DNA of 64,000 nucleotides from positions 7,990,686 to 8,054,685 of the forward strand of contig CAKAKS010000013.1 of the NCBI GenBank assembly GCA_916700875.1, read 5' to 3'. Origin of the DNA: Sebastes aleutianus (lineage: Eukaryota; Chordata; Actinopteri; Perciformes; Sebastidae). Shown here piece by piece: positions 1-12,384 of the stretch. A program made the position numbers and the translations under genes. A model generated the notes under the pieces. The model did no database searches and was not told the origin of the DNA. It saw nothing but the letters and a program-made list of their open reading frames with translations. Each line of letters begins with the position of its first letter. The first letter of the stretch is position 1.

Positions 1-3000
1 TCACGGACTCGTCTGGTGCTAAGTCTTCTGCTTCTACCATCATTGGTTTGGTTGTCGGCATCTTGTTTATTCTTGTGGTCGCCTTCGTTGTGTGGAAATG
101 GAGACAAAACAAAACCAGTAAGTCAAGAGGTTTTTAATACAACCCTGAGATGGTTCAGGATGTTCTCATACATCGTTCGTAGCTATGCCAACGAAGAGTA
201 ACGCACTGTAATTTGTATATATCCCACAAAATCAATTCATATGTAATCCATGTAATTGTGAACCAGGAAGTATAAAGAGCGCCGAACACCGCGTAGGGAG
301 GAGGTCGGGGGGGATTGGTGGGTCAAAAAACACCAGACTTTCCACAGGAGACCGCTGATCGTGTCCCGTGTGAAACCAGAAGTCAGCGTTGATTTATTTG
401 TCGCGCAAGTTACGTCACTTCCGTTGTTATTTTAAATGAAACCACGATCTTTCCCCTAAACCTAACTAAGTAGTTTTTGTTATGTACTTAAGTAATGACA
501 CTTCCGGTGTGGCGTAACTTAATGACGATCTTTGCCTAAACCTAACTAAGTAGTTTTGTTGCCTAAACCTAACAAAGTGTTTCCTATGAAGACGGAAGTT
601 TATTTTGAAAAGACTGGAGTGGAAAGTTGACGCTGGACATTCGTAGGAAAAATGAGGGATAAGTTTTCGCAAGATATCATATGAACCATTGTATAAACAT
701 ACTAATTTTACTTATTATAGTGACATAAGGAAGAGGTTTTACACCTTTGGTTTTGGTGAAATACACCATTTCCATGCAGTCATTTTTACAGCACATTCCA
801 TATTATTATCATTTACAGTAGAGGTGTTCGTTGTTTTCAGTCATTTTAATGCAAACAATGTTTTAGCTTCTTTTTGATACGCTTGTTGTGCTTTTGCAGC
901 TAATGTCCGTCTCTTCTGTTACTGTTTCTGCACACAGAGACCAAGAAGCAGCATGTGGATGAAGAAACATCGGGAGGAGAAGAGAGGAAGAGCAACTCTA
1001 TAAATAATGATTCAGAACAGGAGTCTCTGATAGAAAGAGAAACAGACAGCAGAGAGACACTCACAGTAGAGACAGAGACAATGAAGAATCAGGTCAAGAT
1101 GGAAGAAGAAAACAGCGCTGAATGTTTAAGTGAAGAAACAGGACGTTCATGTCAAATAGAGGAGGAAACACACCAGGAGAAAGCAGAAGGAGAAATTAAC
1201 AATACTCCAGCAGAGGGAGAAACACAACCAGAGGAAACAAAGTCTATAAATACTGAAACATCAGCTCCAGGTTCAGCAGAGAGAGGATCACAACCAGAGG
1301 AAACAAAGTCTATAAATATTGTAAGAGCAGCTCCAGGTCCAGCAGAGAGAGGAACACAACCAGAGCAACCAGAACAACCAAATACTGAAAGAGCAGCTGA
1401 AGGTCAGATGGATGGAAATGGACAACAACAACAGGTCAGGGCAGGAGGAGAAGCAAATAATGATTTGATCAACAAAGAGGGAGATGCCAAGTCAATAAGT
1501 GAAGAAACACCAGCTCCAGGTCCAGAAGACAGAGAAACACAACCAGAGCAACCAAATACTGAAAGAGCAGCTGAAGATCTGATGGATGGAGATGGACAAC
1601 AACAACAGGTTAGGTCAGAAGGAAAAGCAAAGAATGATTCGGACAACAGTGATGACAATGCCAAGTCAATAAGTGAAGAAACACCAGCTCCAGGTCCAAC
1701 AGAGACAGAAACACAACCAGAGCAACCAAAATCTGTAAATATTGAAAGAGCAGCTGAGGGTCAGATGGATGGAGATGGAAAACAACAGCAGGTCATGACA
1801 GGAGGAGAAGCAAAGAATGATTTTGGGAACAGAGAGGAAAAGGCCAGGTCAACAAGTGAAGAATCACCAGCTCCAGGTTCAGCAGATGGAGAAACACAAC
1901 CAGAGCAACCAAATACTGAAAGAGCAGCTGAGGGTCAGATGGATGGAGATGGAAAACAACAACAACAACAGGTTAGGTCAGAAGGAAAGGCCGGATGGAT
2001 GGAAAACAACAACAACAACAGGTCAGGACAGGAGGAGACGCAAATAATGATTTGGAAAACAGGGATGAAGATGCCAAGTCAACAAGTGAAGAAATACCAG
2101 CTCCAGGTTCAGCAGAGAGAGGAACACAACCAGAGCAACCAAATACTAAAAGAGCAGCTGACGATCTGATGGATGGAGATGGAAAACAACAACAACAACA
2201 GGTTAGGTCAGAAGGAAAGGCAAAGAATGATTCGGACAACAGGGATGACAATGCCAAGCCAACAAGTGAAGAAACACCAGCTCCAGGTCCAGCAGACAGA
2301 GAAACACAACCAGAGCACAAAAGGAAAACAACAACAACAACAGGTTAGGTCAGAAGGAAAGGCAAAGAATGATTCGGACAACAGGGATGACAATGCCAAG
2401 CCAACAAGTGAAGAAACACCAGCGCCAAGTCCAGCAGACAGAGAAACACAACCAGAGCAACCAAATACTGAAAAAGCAGCTGAGGGTCAGATGGATGGAG
2501 ATGGAAAACAACAGCAGTTCATGACAGGAGAAGAAGCAAAGAATGATAATGACAAGGACAGTGAAGAAGAGGAAATAAAATCTGCTAAAAACGAAGCAGC
2601 AGGTCAGGATCCAACTGATAAAGAAAATAATGATTTGGACCAGACAGGAGGACAGACGGGGAAGAGTGACGCCACTCCATGTCCAACAGAGAGAGAAAGA
2701 CACCAAGACAATAATAGAGACAGGAAAGATGGAGTGGACAACACAACACCTTTGTCTCCAGCGGATGGACCATCAGATCAGCTCCCTAAAGCTGATGTAC
2801 GGAGGGATTCAGACAATAAAGATGAAGACGAGGACACTGAATCTACAAATAATGAACCAGCAGATCAAGGTTCAAATGAGGGAGACACACAAAGAGATGA
2901 ACTCCAGGCAGGAGCAGAGAGAAACACTGAGGACAAGAAAAACACTGAAACAGAACGTCCATCTTCACCAAAAACAGATCGGCCAACTGAAGAACAGCCA

Positions 3001-3516
3001 GAGAAGAGTCCCGACAGCAGAGATGTAGAGGACGGTATGACACCCAGGAAAGAAAACACAACATCCGACCAGGCCCCGACAGCACAAGCACACAGTGATG
3101 TGGAGAATACAGACGAAGAGACAGAGAAAACAGAGGGAGAAACACATGGAAAGCAACGTATTAATGGTCAGCCAGAGAAGCAGCTGAGTCAGGCAGACGT
3201 TAATGAGGACTCAGAGCAAGAGCAACATGTGGAAAGAGAAGACTCAAAACATGATGTGAATGAGATTAGATCTACAGAAGAAACAGGAAATCAAGAAGAG
3301 AAGCAGAAAGGGATGATGAAGGAAACAAAAAAGGAGAGATCAGAGAGAAGTGAAATAAATCAAAATGTAGCAGAAGATGAGCATCATCCGAACACCGGAG
3401 GAGATGACGCTAGTTATTCAAGTGGCATCCCAGATCTTCAGCATGTGACGGGGGTAGAAACAGACCAACAACAGAGCGCTGACGATAGACAGAAAGGTGA
3501 TGGAGCATCAGTTTAG
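1..3516 (+). CDS. Gene 0: butyrophilin-like receptor, 3' part (TM exon plus giant acidic cytoplasmic exon)
   Basis: Partial gene; its Ig exons lie before the window. The TM exon occupies 1-117: a hydrophobic stretch (ASTIIGLVVGILFILVVAFV) is followed by VWKWRQNK, matching the TM exons of genes A, B and C, and it ends at a GTAAGT donor in phase 1. The next acceptor (CACACAG, to 937) opens an exon at 938 in the matching phase (TKKQHVDEE...) that runs to a stop at 3514-3516. Its product is very rich in E, Q, N, D and T with no Ig, B30.2, coiled-coil or lamin-tail part, so this paralogue carries a different tail from A-C. The frame is open from 938 to a TGA at 2167-2169. The repeat-encoded sequence continues in a second frame (about 1991-2320) and then returns to the first frame up to 3516. 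As written the protein would stop at 2169; an assembly error in the repeat is possible. The function of the tail is unknown. Confidence 0.72.
164..697. mobile_element. Non-autonomous TIR element, copy 1 (family with internal ACTTAGTTAGGTTTAGG repeats)
   Basis: Lies in the intron between the two gene 0 exons. The left end reads TCTCATACATCGTTCGTA. The right end, reverse-complemented, reads TACAATGGTTCATATGATAT, which matches the ends of the copies near 34789 and 51382. Inside are two short repeats of CCTAAACCTAACTAAGTAG (the reverse complement of the motif in the call) and the motif CGTGTGAAACCAGAAGTCA, shared with the other copies. No transposase is seen. The superfamily is unknown because I cannot define a clean target-site duplication. 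Confidence 0.65.
1240..2545 (+). repeat. Coding tandem repeat (about 58 aa / 174 nt unit) inside the gene 0 tail exon
   Basis: Imperfect units of about 170-183 nt encode RAAEGQMDGDGKQQQ, then an acidic stretch, then SEETPAPGPADRETQPEQPN. The RAAEG/QMDG anchor recurs near 1398, 1567, 1750, 1924, 2155 and 2478. Two units are shortened, at about 1990 (GGAAAGGC joined to CGGATGG) and about 2318 (CAGAGCAC joined to AAAAGG). Each deletion shifts the frame and the second undoes the first. The CAACAACAA runs vary in length between units, as expected from replication slippage. Confidence 0.85.
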
Positions 3517-4360
3517 TGTTTGATGATGGAGTGAAAAACACAGAGAGCAATTTAAAGCAGAAAAAGAGACAACGACAAATGAGATTTAAAAAAATAAAAA
3601 CTATAGATAAAGAAAGAGTCGAGGAAAATCTGTCACGTCCATTTCCAAAGGGGTCCCTTGACCTCTGACCTCCAGATCAGTGAATGTAAATGGGTTCTAT
3701 GGGTACCCACGAGTCTCCCCTTTACAGACATGCCCACTTTATCATAATCACATGCAGTTTGGAGCAAGTCATAGTATTGTTTTATGCTAAATGCAGTACC
3801 TGTGAGGGTTTCTGGATCAATATCTGTCATTGATTTGTGTTGTTAATTGATTTCTAATAATAAATATATACATACATTTGCATAAAGCAGCATATTTGTC
3901 CACTCCCATGTTGATAAGAGGATTAAATACTTGACAAATCTCCCTTTAAGGTACACTTTGAACAGATAAAAAATGTGTGATTAATTTGCGATTAGTCATG
4001 ATTAACTATATTTTAATCGACTGACAGCCCTAATGAAATATACGTTCTCCTTGTTTTAGTTGTAGAGTCAACACATAATATTCCAGCTGCCTTACAAACC
4101 AAATGCAACCATGATGTTTTTTGTATTCATAATTTAGGATGTTATGATGTTTCATGGTCTGAGTTCACTGTAAATAAAGATGTTGTGGAGGAGGCTGTGA
4201 TTGCACTGACAACAAGAAATGTCATTTAGAGCTTTTTTAATTATCTTTTCAGCATCATGTTAAACTTCTAAATTGTCTTTTTATTACCAGTTTTTAATAT
4301 GTTGCATCAGTGTGATGATACTGTATGTCCTTTATGAAATAAACCCAAAGATCTCCGTCT
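3517..4360 (+). other. 3' untranslated region and flank of gene 0, containing a dispersed repeat
   Basis: Follows the stop codon at 3516. Candidate poly(A) signals are AATAAA at 3593-3598 and at 4338-4343, the second followed by GT/CT-rich sequence. Between about 3630 and 4035 lies a repeat whose end (GATTAATTTGCGATTAGTCA, then ACTGACAGCCCT) I recognise as common in fish genomes. The antisense open frame here (3633-3830) is part of that repeat and not a gene. Confidence 0.5.
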
Positions 4361-6558
4361 GTCCTGAAGTCATTATTGAATAATTATATTTCATACAAAA
4401 CAACTAAATAGATAACGACAATATAACAAACACACTTTAAACACACTCATTTATATACTGTATGTAATCAATGAAAAACATGTTCAGAGCTTGTGTTGTG
4501 TCTTAATATACGACAACAGTCATCATGTTTAGCAGCTAATGTTGCACATTGATTTTTCTCCCCACATGAATATGTCAGTTTCTGAGGATCGGGGAGATAG
4601 ATATACTCAGGATATATGTTATCACCTGTCAAACGCTGCACACCTGTAATCTATCTACTCATCAACACTGCAGTATATCAACCCCAGTTCTCTCCATCAC
4701 TCTCTTTCAGAGCATTATCTCTACTACTGTGTTGGTCACTGGTGTTAAACTCTCTTTGTTGCTACTTAAAGATAAGGTCTTCTTCTCTCCTCCTTTCATT
4801 GTTACTCCTTCTTTCACAGCCTCCCTGCATTCCTTCCATAAGCTTCATTAATTCTCTTCTCCGTTGTGTTTATTGTCTGATTGTTATCACATGTAAATGG
4901 GATCAAACACATACAGAGAGCTGTGTCCGTATTCTCAGCAAGTTCAAAATAATTCTGATTAATAAAGTGTTTCAGAATATTTGAGCAATAACAGTTCTCT
5001 ATGGAAGAAGAGATGTGTTGATGAGACAGATGATGATGGTGTTTGGTTTTACAGCAGAAGGCAGAGTGAGAGTTATTATCCATACTGGTGATGAGTTACC
5101 AGTGTGTGAGAGCTTCAATAAAACCTAAATACAAGACTGCCTGTCATGTTATTATTGTTTTATTATTATTATTTTAACCTGCATGCTCTTATACTGTATG
5201 ATATAATATTATTTATGATAGCTCTTTTAGTCTGAAACAGGAGGTTTTTGAATATGATAAATACTAATATCTACATAGCTGTCAGTCTAACTGACGTACT
5301 GACATTTTGGCATACATTTCCAATAGGACAGGGTAATATGTCAATATTACTTGTACTTTCATAAACTAAAAAGTGGGCTACAAGTTTAATATAACTATTA
5401 AACTAACCGTATACCTATTCACTTGTTTAGTTCATAGTGTAGTTGCAGTACAAAATACAACTCGGATGTAAACTAGTTGTCTACTCAAAGTTGACTGTTC
5501 TTACACTTAAAGTACACTTAAAAGTTTACTTTTAGAAACTAAAAAATGGGCCAATTTAGAAGAAGACTCCCCGACTCTATTATAGAGACCAAATAAATGC
5601 ATCAGTGTGGCTTCAAGTCGGACTGATGTGACAGCATCATGCTGGTGGTCGACCACAGTGAGGGCATGAAAAAGCTGCTTCTGATAAACAGACGTGTGAA
5701 CAGAGCAGATAGAACGACGAGGTTTCACTGTTACACCGCAATAAAAGTAAACTGTTGCTGCTGTACTGACTGATCACATCGTCCAGATGAACAGTTAAAA
5801 CAGGACTAATAAATGCACAAACACTATACTCTCTTTATTTCTAATATACAAAATCTGCCATCTTTTGTCTTGAATTCAGTTTAAAGCTTCACAAAGTGCA
5901 AGTGTAAATGGAAAGTGTAGCTATATTTATAAGCTAATGACTTGTGTTTTGTTACAGAGTGAACAGAAGACACAAATGCAACATGTTGACATATGAACGG
6001 TTTCATGTAGCTGCTGGCTGATTATTGGATAACATGCTTTTGTTGCTGAGTTAAAAAAAAAACACAAATAAGTTGAACACAAAGCTGCAAATTCAACATT
6101 ATTAATGTTTCTTCTTCTCTTTCACACATTAACACGGAGTCTTCTTCAGTCAGCTGTCTCTGCTCTCTGTGGCCTCTAACTGGGTCACTGAGTGAAGTAA
6201 GTGAAACCACAGTTGTGTGTTTTCACAGTTTAGCAAATAAAAGAAATTGTAGAGCTCAGCCTCAAGTCATTCAGTTGACTAGAGATGTCGTCACTCCAGG
6301 TCGGCGTCTTCAAGGCTTTGGTGTCCTGCAATCCTTCATCTTTTCTATGGAAGACAACATTTACAGATTAACACTAATATTGTCACGACCGTTTCTTTTT
6401 GTGTCTCCAGCTCTCCATGCCACCAATGGAGCACGTGAGTCAGTTTTAAATTTAGTTTCTCTGTATATTGCAAACTGTTTTTATTCTTAATACTGTGAAC
6501 CTTGGCACATCCCCTAGAATATATCTTTGCATATTCTTGCCAAGCTTTCATTTTAAAC

Positions 6559-6589
<31 letters not shown>

Positions 6590-7743
6590 TTTTTTTTATT
6601 GTAATTTTCTATTCTGTGATTCTTGTTTATGCACCAAAACACCAGATTCCTTGTATGTAAAAAATAATCTGGCAATACACCTGCCACCTCTCTCCGCACA
6701 CTGTTTCTTATTCAGCTTTATTAATTATTAGCGTTTTGTATAACAGTTGCCGCTTGATGTGAAACCATGGTTACGAAACGTTAAGACAGTTTCCGTCGGA
6801 GAGAGGGAAGTTGGTCCAAAAGCTCGCCGCTGTATTTATACACGACATCTTAAAGAGGGGAGCTTCATTCAGCTTTGAGCGGGACTACAAACGGAGATCA
6901 CGGTCTGGTTTCTCCTGTCTCTCTGATTGCTGCAGAGCTGATTCACCTGTTATTAGCTGCACACCTGCAACTTGTCTACTCATCAACGCTGCAGCATATC
7001 AGTAACAGTTTTTAACTACCCTCATCTCTCTCAACTATAGTCTGGACCAGTATCCTGTACCACACCGTAATATATTCTGTGTTCTTGGCTGATTTTGACA
7101 CACACCACTTGAGTTCACATTTAAAGGAGCATACCTGTCCGTACAGCTGTAGTGTGGAGAGTTCAACATCACTTATAAAAGAGTGATTAGTGAGATTAAG
7201 AGGAAGTTGCAGCTGTGAGTGTCATTACCTTCAGGACCGGAGCGTAGAGAAGTTCCTGCTCTGAGTGTTCGGCTGCTGTGGACCTCGGAGTCGCTGCGGA
7301 GTTTAATAATCTGGATTCTGCTTTAGAAACAAGTACAATTCATGTTAATACACAATAAATCTGATCATATTTTTTTTTTTTTAACAGAATGATATAAATA
7401 AATAATAAAAAAATATTCTTAATTCATATGATCGTCAAATGGTAAAACATAAAACAACAACAGTCAAAATAAACAAAATAATCTAAATAAATAAAATAAT
7501 TGTCAAAATAAATAAAGTATTAGTCAACATAAGTCGAAATAGTCAGAATAATCTTAACTCATAATAATCAAACAAACAAAATAATAGTTAAAATAAACAA
7601 AATAATCATCAGCATAAACAAAATAAAAGACAAAATAAACAAAAAAAGTCAAAATAAACAAAAAAAGTCAAAATAAACAAAATAACAGTCAGTAAAACCT
7701 TAACTCAATAATAGTCAAAACAACCTTAACTCCCGGGTGAATT
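4361..7743. other. Intergenic stretch between the convergent gene 0 and FCRL-like gene 1; no gene supported
   Basis: AT-rich sequence with only short open frames. Two related segments (4623-4680 and 6945-7002) share CACCTGT, GCACACCTG and CTACTCATCAAC, so they are copies of one dispersed repeat. There is an (AT)n run at about 6561-6587. A donor-like GGTCCTGAAG|GTAATG on the minus strand near 7230-7330 could end a 5' exon, but I cannot link it to any coding sequence. Confidence 0.5.
7370..7735. repeat. Degenerate A-rich minisatellite (AAATAAACAAAATAATAGTC-like)
   Basis: About 365 bp of imperfect units of roughly 15-25 nt built from AAATAAACAAAATAA and GTCAAAATAA. It lies just 3' of the FCRL-like gene 1 stop codon. 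The sequence is too low in complexity to be coding. Confidence 0.8.
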
Positions 7744-10700
7744 CTACATGTGGACCTTAAACCAGATAAAGATGTGATGTTGAAATGTCTGTAGTTGTGT
7801 TGTGTGTGAGCAGCTTCTTAGAAAATATGTGAAATTGTCCACCTGCATGTGAATAACATACAAACCCTGTTGGAGATCATGTGGAGTTTTACTCATCGTC
7901 AAAGTAGAGTAAACAGGTTGAAGTGAGGATTCATCGTCATCATCTGAAGGAGAGAAACATCAGAAAGCAAGAGAAACACAGTTAATTATAAATACTGTTA
8001 ATAGACTGAAGGGGTGAAAAGGACCCCTCACCTTCATCAGTTTGTGGTTTTCTGCTGTTGTTGGACTTGAGATGGAGGCTCAAATTATCAGCAGCGTCTG
8101 CAGCGTCTAAAATAAAACACCCAGAGAGCCACATGCTGAGAAAATGTAAAAATAATCCACATGGTGTTGCTCTCTCAACCGACACCTCAACTGTCACCTC
8201 CAACATGAGGGACAGGAACTCTTCTCGTTATTTTCATTTTCTCTGTGGTTAACCTTCTTAAAGATGATATATACCCTGTGTCTCTCAAAGTGTACATGTG
8301 CTTATAAAATATAAAACAATAAATATATAAGTAATCCATTAAAGTCTTGCTGTGTTCCTTACATCAGGTTACCTTTGTTTTTTCTGGGTTTTGTGACGAC
8401 GACTGCATACGTCACGTCGTCTAGATCCTCTGCAGCGTCCTCTCCATAGACTGACACAGAAAACACATTTAGTTTTAATTCTTTAGTCATTAAGTTAAAA
8501 AGCTTACAAAGTTGTTATAAACAACTACAGTCCTCACCATTTTGACTGTCCTCATCTGAGCGTGACGCTGCTGTTGGCGTCTTTGAGGAAACTGACGGAT
8601 AGAAAAGCAAAAATATATTGACATCAACAGAAACACAGAAAAGACATTTAAGGTTTGATATTTCAAAAGTGTAAAATATTTAACAACCGACTTGATTCAC
8701 ACTGATGCGTTGTACAGTCAGTGTAACATCGTCAACTGTGTAAAACTGTTAAATATTAAAGAATACTACAAACACAAGTGTGTTAAAACAGGATATAGCT
8801 CAGTACATTTGTTGGTTAGTTCGGTTGTTTTTCCCCACAACATTAGATTATTGTATAGTTAAACTAGACTGTAGCTCTTTCTGGGAAACATCATTTGATA
8901 CACAGGAAATTACTTGTTTATATGTCTGTTTTGAACTGTTTAGTAACCATCAATACAATATATATATAACATATATAATATATATAATATAACGGCTGCT
9001 TCAGCGCAGCCTTGCAATAGTTTTTGAGTTTCTTACAATCACGGCTCTAATTTCAAACTTATAACCTAAAACATCTGATGGGTTGAGCTTGTTGAAGGCG
9101 GCATTTGACTTTAAAGGTCTCATATTGTAAAAAAATGATTTTCATGTCTTTTATATTATAAAGCAGGTTTAAGTGATATATAAATACTGTTAAAGTATCA
9201 AAACGTTCAATATACGGAGAAATACACGCAGCCGTATTCAGAAAATTGTGCGTTTGAAACAAGCCGTCAGGATTTCTGTCCATTTGTGATGTCACAAATC
9301 TACAATATATATAGATCATTACACAGTTTTAAATGTAAACATTCTAAATGTGTCCCAGTTTATTTCCTGTTGCACTTTATGTGAATGACATCAGCTGACA
9401 GGAAGTAAACATGGACCCAAACTGTTGCCTAGCAATGCAATTCCGTTGCAATTCCCTTGAAATGCACTAAAACGAAGCGTTTCAGACAGAGGGTGAATAC
9501 AGGTATATTCCGGCAGACTATATGAGGAAAATAAAGAATTTTTGAACATTACAGCATGTAAACATGTTCTAGTAGAAACACAAAATACAAGTATGAACCT
9601 GAAAATGAGCATGATATGGGACCTTTAATGCTCCTTTGGAAGTGATTTACACGGTTGCTTTCTTGTTTAAGTGGTTCGTTATTGATACATATCATATTAC
9701 GGTGATGTAGTTAACTTCTCTGTACCTCTGTGTATCCTCATATGAAGGACTCCCACCACCACCAGCATCAGAACCGCCATTAAAATGGTGACGATGACGA
9801 CCGACAGCAGGATGAGGAGCTGAGAGCCGTTGGAGTCGGAGTCGTCGGAGTCGTCGGAGTCGTCGTTTTCGGAGAGGAGCTCTTCATGAGATGATGTTGG
9901 AGAGATGGTAGGAGAAACGGTATTTGCTGTAACATTACAAATAACACTACGTATGGAACTTTAAGTGTAAATGTATATTTTTTTAAACGTGAAAAAGTTG
10001 CAAAATATAAATATTGATAACATCACATCACAATGATCACAATGTTTACGACACTGGCAGGCACATTCCTTTAAAAAACAGCCATACTGAATTTATATTA
10101 AGCTTCAAACAACTACATTTGTCAAAGTAGAGGTGACATCAATTTGCTCATATACAACTCGTCTATATGTTGTTTTGTAACACTGTTCTGTCTGACCTCT
10201 GACAGCCAGCCAGCTTCCTGGTGAATCTCCAACTCCAGAGATGCGGCAGTCGTAGACGCCTTCATCAGACTTGGAAACATTGTGGATGGTCATCTCCCTG
10301 GCTGAACTGCTCTGCACGGGTTGGCCACCTTTGTAGAAATCAGCCGGGAGGTTGGAGGACGGAGTCGTCTTACTTCTGCAGCTCAGAGTCACATCGTCTC
10401 CCTCCGTCACAGGAAGAGCAGGAATCTCCAGGATCACATCTCCAGCTGAGCAACATGTCAGTTAAACGTTAGTTTTATGTACAAACTCACAACTAGAATT
10501 ACTCACAATAGAACGCTGATTGAATCAAGTAAGCAGTAATTTAACAGTGACAGACAGCCGTAATAATAGAAGCCATGAAGGGCCCAACAAGCTGGTTGGT
10601 TTAGGTTAAAGTTACAGATTAGTTTGGGGATTTATAAGTATTACTACTCCTAGTGTGCTTCCAGGTAGAGAGGAAGGCATCCCAGACAAAGTCCTCAGAC

Positions 10701-12317
10701 ACATCTGTACTGTAGTTTAGCAGTGATTGTGTCATGTTTAAAGACATTTTAGATTTCACCATAGACATAGACAAAACACATACTTTAGGAACTTTAATTA
10801 GAAACTAAAAATAGAAAAATGATTTGTTGATCAGTTTGTGACTGCACGTTTTTACATTTGCCTATACATTTAGCAAGATTCTGTAAAAATATACATTGAA
10901 TAAAAAGTATTAAAGGAATACTTCACCCATGAAATGACCATTTGTATATCAATGACTCACCCCGTGTTACCTTGAATTATTGAAGAAATCTTTGCTTTCC
11001 TCTCACGCCTCCTCGGTGAACGGGGAAACAAAAAACGGAGAAAAGTCTTGATGAATTGAAGTAAATGAGGGGCCGTGTTTAACAACAGCAGAACTACATG
11101 AAAACATCAGTTTACTAACTCTCACACAACTTGTGCAGAATAATCCAAGATCCATTCGTATGCTCACTACTCGCCTGAAGTATATTGGCCGTATAGTGTT
11201 TTAAATAGTCAGGTTTTAGTGAAGATGCGTGTGTTTTATGAAGTAGTGAGCATACGACCGGATAAGTGAGACTTGGATTATTCTGCACAAGTTGTGTGAG
11301 AGTTTGTAAACTGATGTTTTCATGTAGTTCTGCTGTTGTTAAACACGGCCCCTCATTTACTTCAATTCATCAAGACTCTCCTCCGGTTTTTGATTCTCCG
11401 TTCACCGTGGAGGCGTGAGAGGAAAACGGAAACGTTTTCTTCAATAATTCCAGGTAACACGTGGTAAACATGATTGTCTTGATCTGATCTGAGAACAATG
11501 CATATCATCAGTTGAATGACAGGTTAAAATAGATATGCAGTGGATTTTGGAGATGCTATAAACCTACCGGTGACGGAGATGTTGACACTGTTGCTTCTCT
11601 CTCCTCCTTCAGTCTCACACCAGAACTCTCCACCATCTGATCGATAAACTCTCTCAATGGTGCAGGACCCTGTTGGCGTCTTAGTATCACATTCTACATC
11701 AGATTTCTGGTTATTCCTGATCACTCTCAAATGAGTCGAGCCATCAGATCCCTCACAGTCAAAAGTAACAGAGTCGTGTTCGAAGTATTGCAGTCTGTCT
11801 GGAGTGACACGAAGAAAAGCTGCATCTGAAACCGAGAAAGAAATTATAGTGTCCCAAAAGAAACGTTCAGAACTATGACAGGAAACAAAATCAACAAAAC
11901 CACTGTACAGTAGCTGTCTACACCTTGTGACAGATTAAAATGGGATTTTTTTTGCAAAATGTATTCTGGTATTTGCTAGTGATATGGAGATTAATTCATT
12001 AAACTCAACCTCTCCAAAAATATTAAACATAACCGTAGGAACTTAAATCACAGCATAGAGACAAATACAGATTTAAAAGGTCCTTTAGATAGACAGAATG
12101 ATGCAAAATGTTTAGTATCTTTAGGAGTTTCTATTTGTTACTCACCACTTTTCAGAGTATAGCTGTTCAGCAGAGTGAATTCAAGCATCACTGGATGAGC
12201 AAAGGAGCAAAGTTGAATATCAGACAGACGGTTGGATATACAGGATGTAAAAGGTAGATAAAAGAATAAATAAAGTCAGTACTCACACAGTCTGAAGCAC
12301 AGAGCGGTGACCCCCAT
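7744..12317 (-). CDS. FCRL-like gene 1: two-Ig Fc-receptor-like inhibitory receptor with ITIM tail
   Basis: Nine minus-strand exons: 12287-12317, 12146-12190, 11568-11825, 10197-10445, 9726-9926, 8538-8591, 8373-8450, 8032-8106, 7744-7943. All are in phase 1 and join to 396 codons plus stop. Residues 1-25 form a two-exon signal peptide ([12 protein letters not shown]...), the layout typical of Fc-receptor genes. Ig domain 1 is about residues 26-111 (TFDCEG ... GGEFWCET). Ig domain 2 is about 112-194 (VTLSCRSK ... DEGVYDCRI). An acidic Ser/Asp stalk precedes a TM of about 25 residues (SQLLILLSVVIVTILMAVLM) with no charged residue. The tail has VTYAVV (Tyr about 294), which fits the ITIM consensus, and PVYSTL (Tyr about 342), ITIM-like but with Pro at -2. 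Family knowledge: such receptors recruit SH2 phosphatases in leukocytes. The ligand cannot be read from sequence. Confidence 0.82.
8373..8450 (-). CDS. ITIM-bearing cytoplasmic exon of FCRL-like gene 1
   Basis: A 78-nt phase-1 exon encoding YGEDAAEDLDDVTYAVVVTK followed by a basic end (PRKNK). V-T-Y-A-V-V matches the ITIM pattern (I/V/L/S)-x-Y-x-x-(L/V). The acceptor reads GTGTCAG and the donor GTAACC. No intact equivalent is present in FCRL-like gene 2. Confidence 0.78.
9111..9628. mobile_element. piggyBac-like MITE (TTAA ends), 518 bp
   Basis: The left end is TTAAAGGTCTCATAT. The right end, reverse-complemented, is TTAAAGGTCCCATAT. TTAA at both ends fits the TTAA target duplication of piggyBac elements. 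It lies in the intron between the TM exon and the next cytoplasmic exon of FCRL-like gene 1. There is no transposase. Near-identical elements are abundant in perciform genomes as I remember them. Confidence 0.75.
10960..11470. mobile_element. Fold-back (long inverted repeat) element in the intron between the two Ig exons of FCRL-like gene 1
   Basis: Two arms of about 220 bp, 10970-11187 and 11238-11470, are reverse complements of each other (e.g. CTCACACAACTTGTGCAGAA against TTCTGCACAAGTTGTGTGAG) around a short spacer centred near 11212. The arms have a few mismatches and small indels. There is no coding capacity. The transcript of this intron would form a long hairpin. Confidence 0.85.
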
Positions 12318-12373
12318 GTTCTTTAGCTGCTGACTGTCTGAGAATGAAATACAGCTCAACTATGTAGGCGAGG

Positions 12374-12384
12374 ACTTCCTCTTT
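12374..12384 (-). promoter_or_regulatory. PU.1/ETS-like site upstream of FCRL-like gene 1
   Basis: The minus strand reads AAAGAGGAAGT, 57-67 nt before the ATG. It is the purine-rich motif bound by PU.1 in myeloid and B-cell promoters. A related GGAAGAGGAAGC lies at the same distance before the ATG of FCRL-like gene 2, and the flanking sequence (AGCTGTATTTCA) is also shared. Use in this species is inferred. Confidence 0.5.

Noticed and set aside
1404..3156. Ser/Leu/Cys-rich open frames on the minus strand opposite the gene 0 tail
   Set aside because: They are shadows of the low-complexity E/Q/N coding repeat on the plus strand.
8780..9319. Short open frames between the FCRL-like gene 1 tail exons
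   Set aside because: They fall in A/T-rich intron and in the piggyBac-like MITE.
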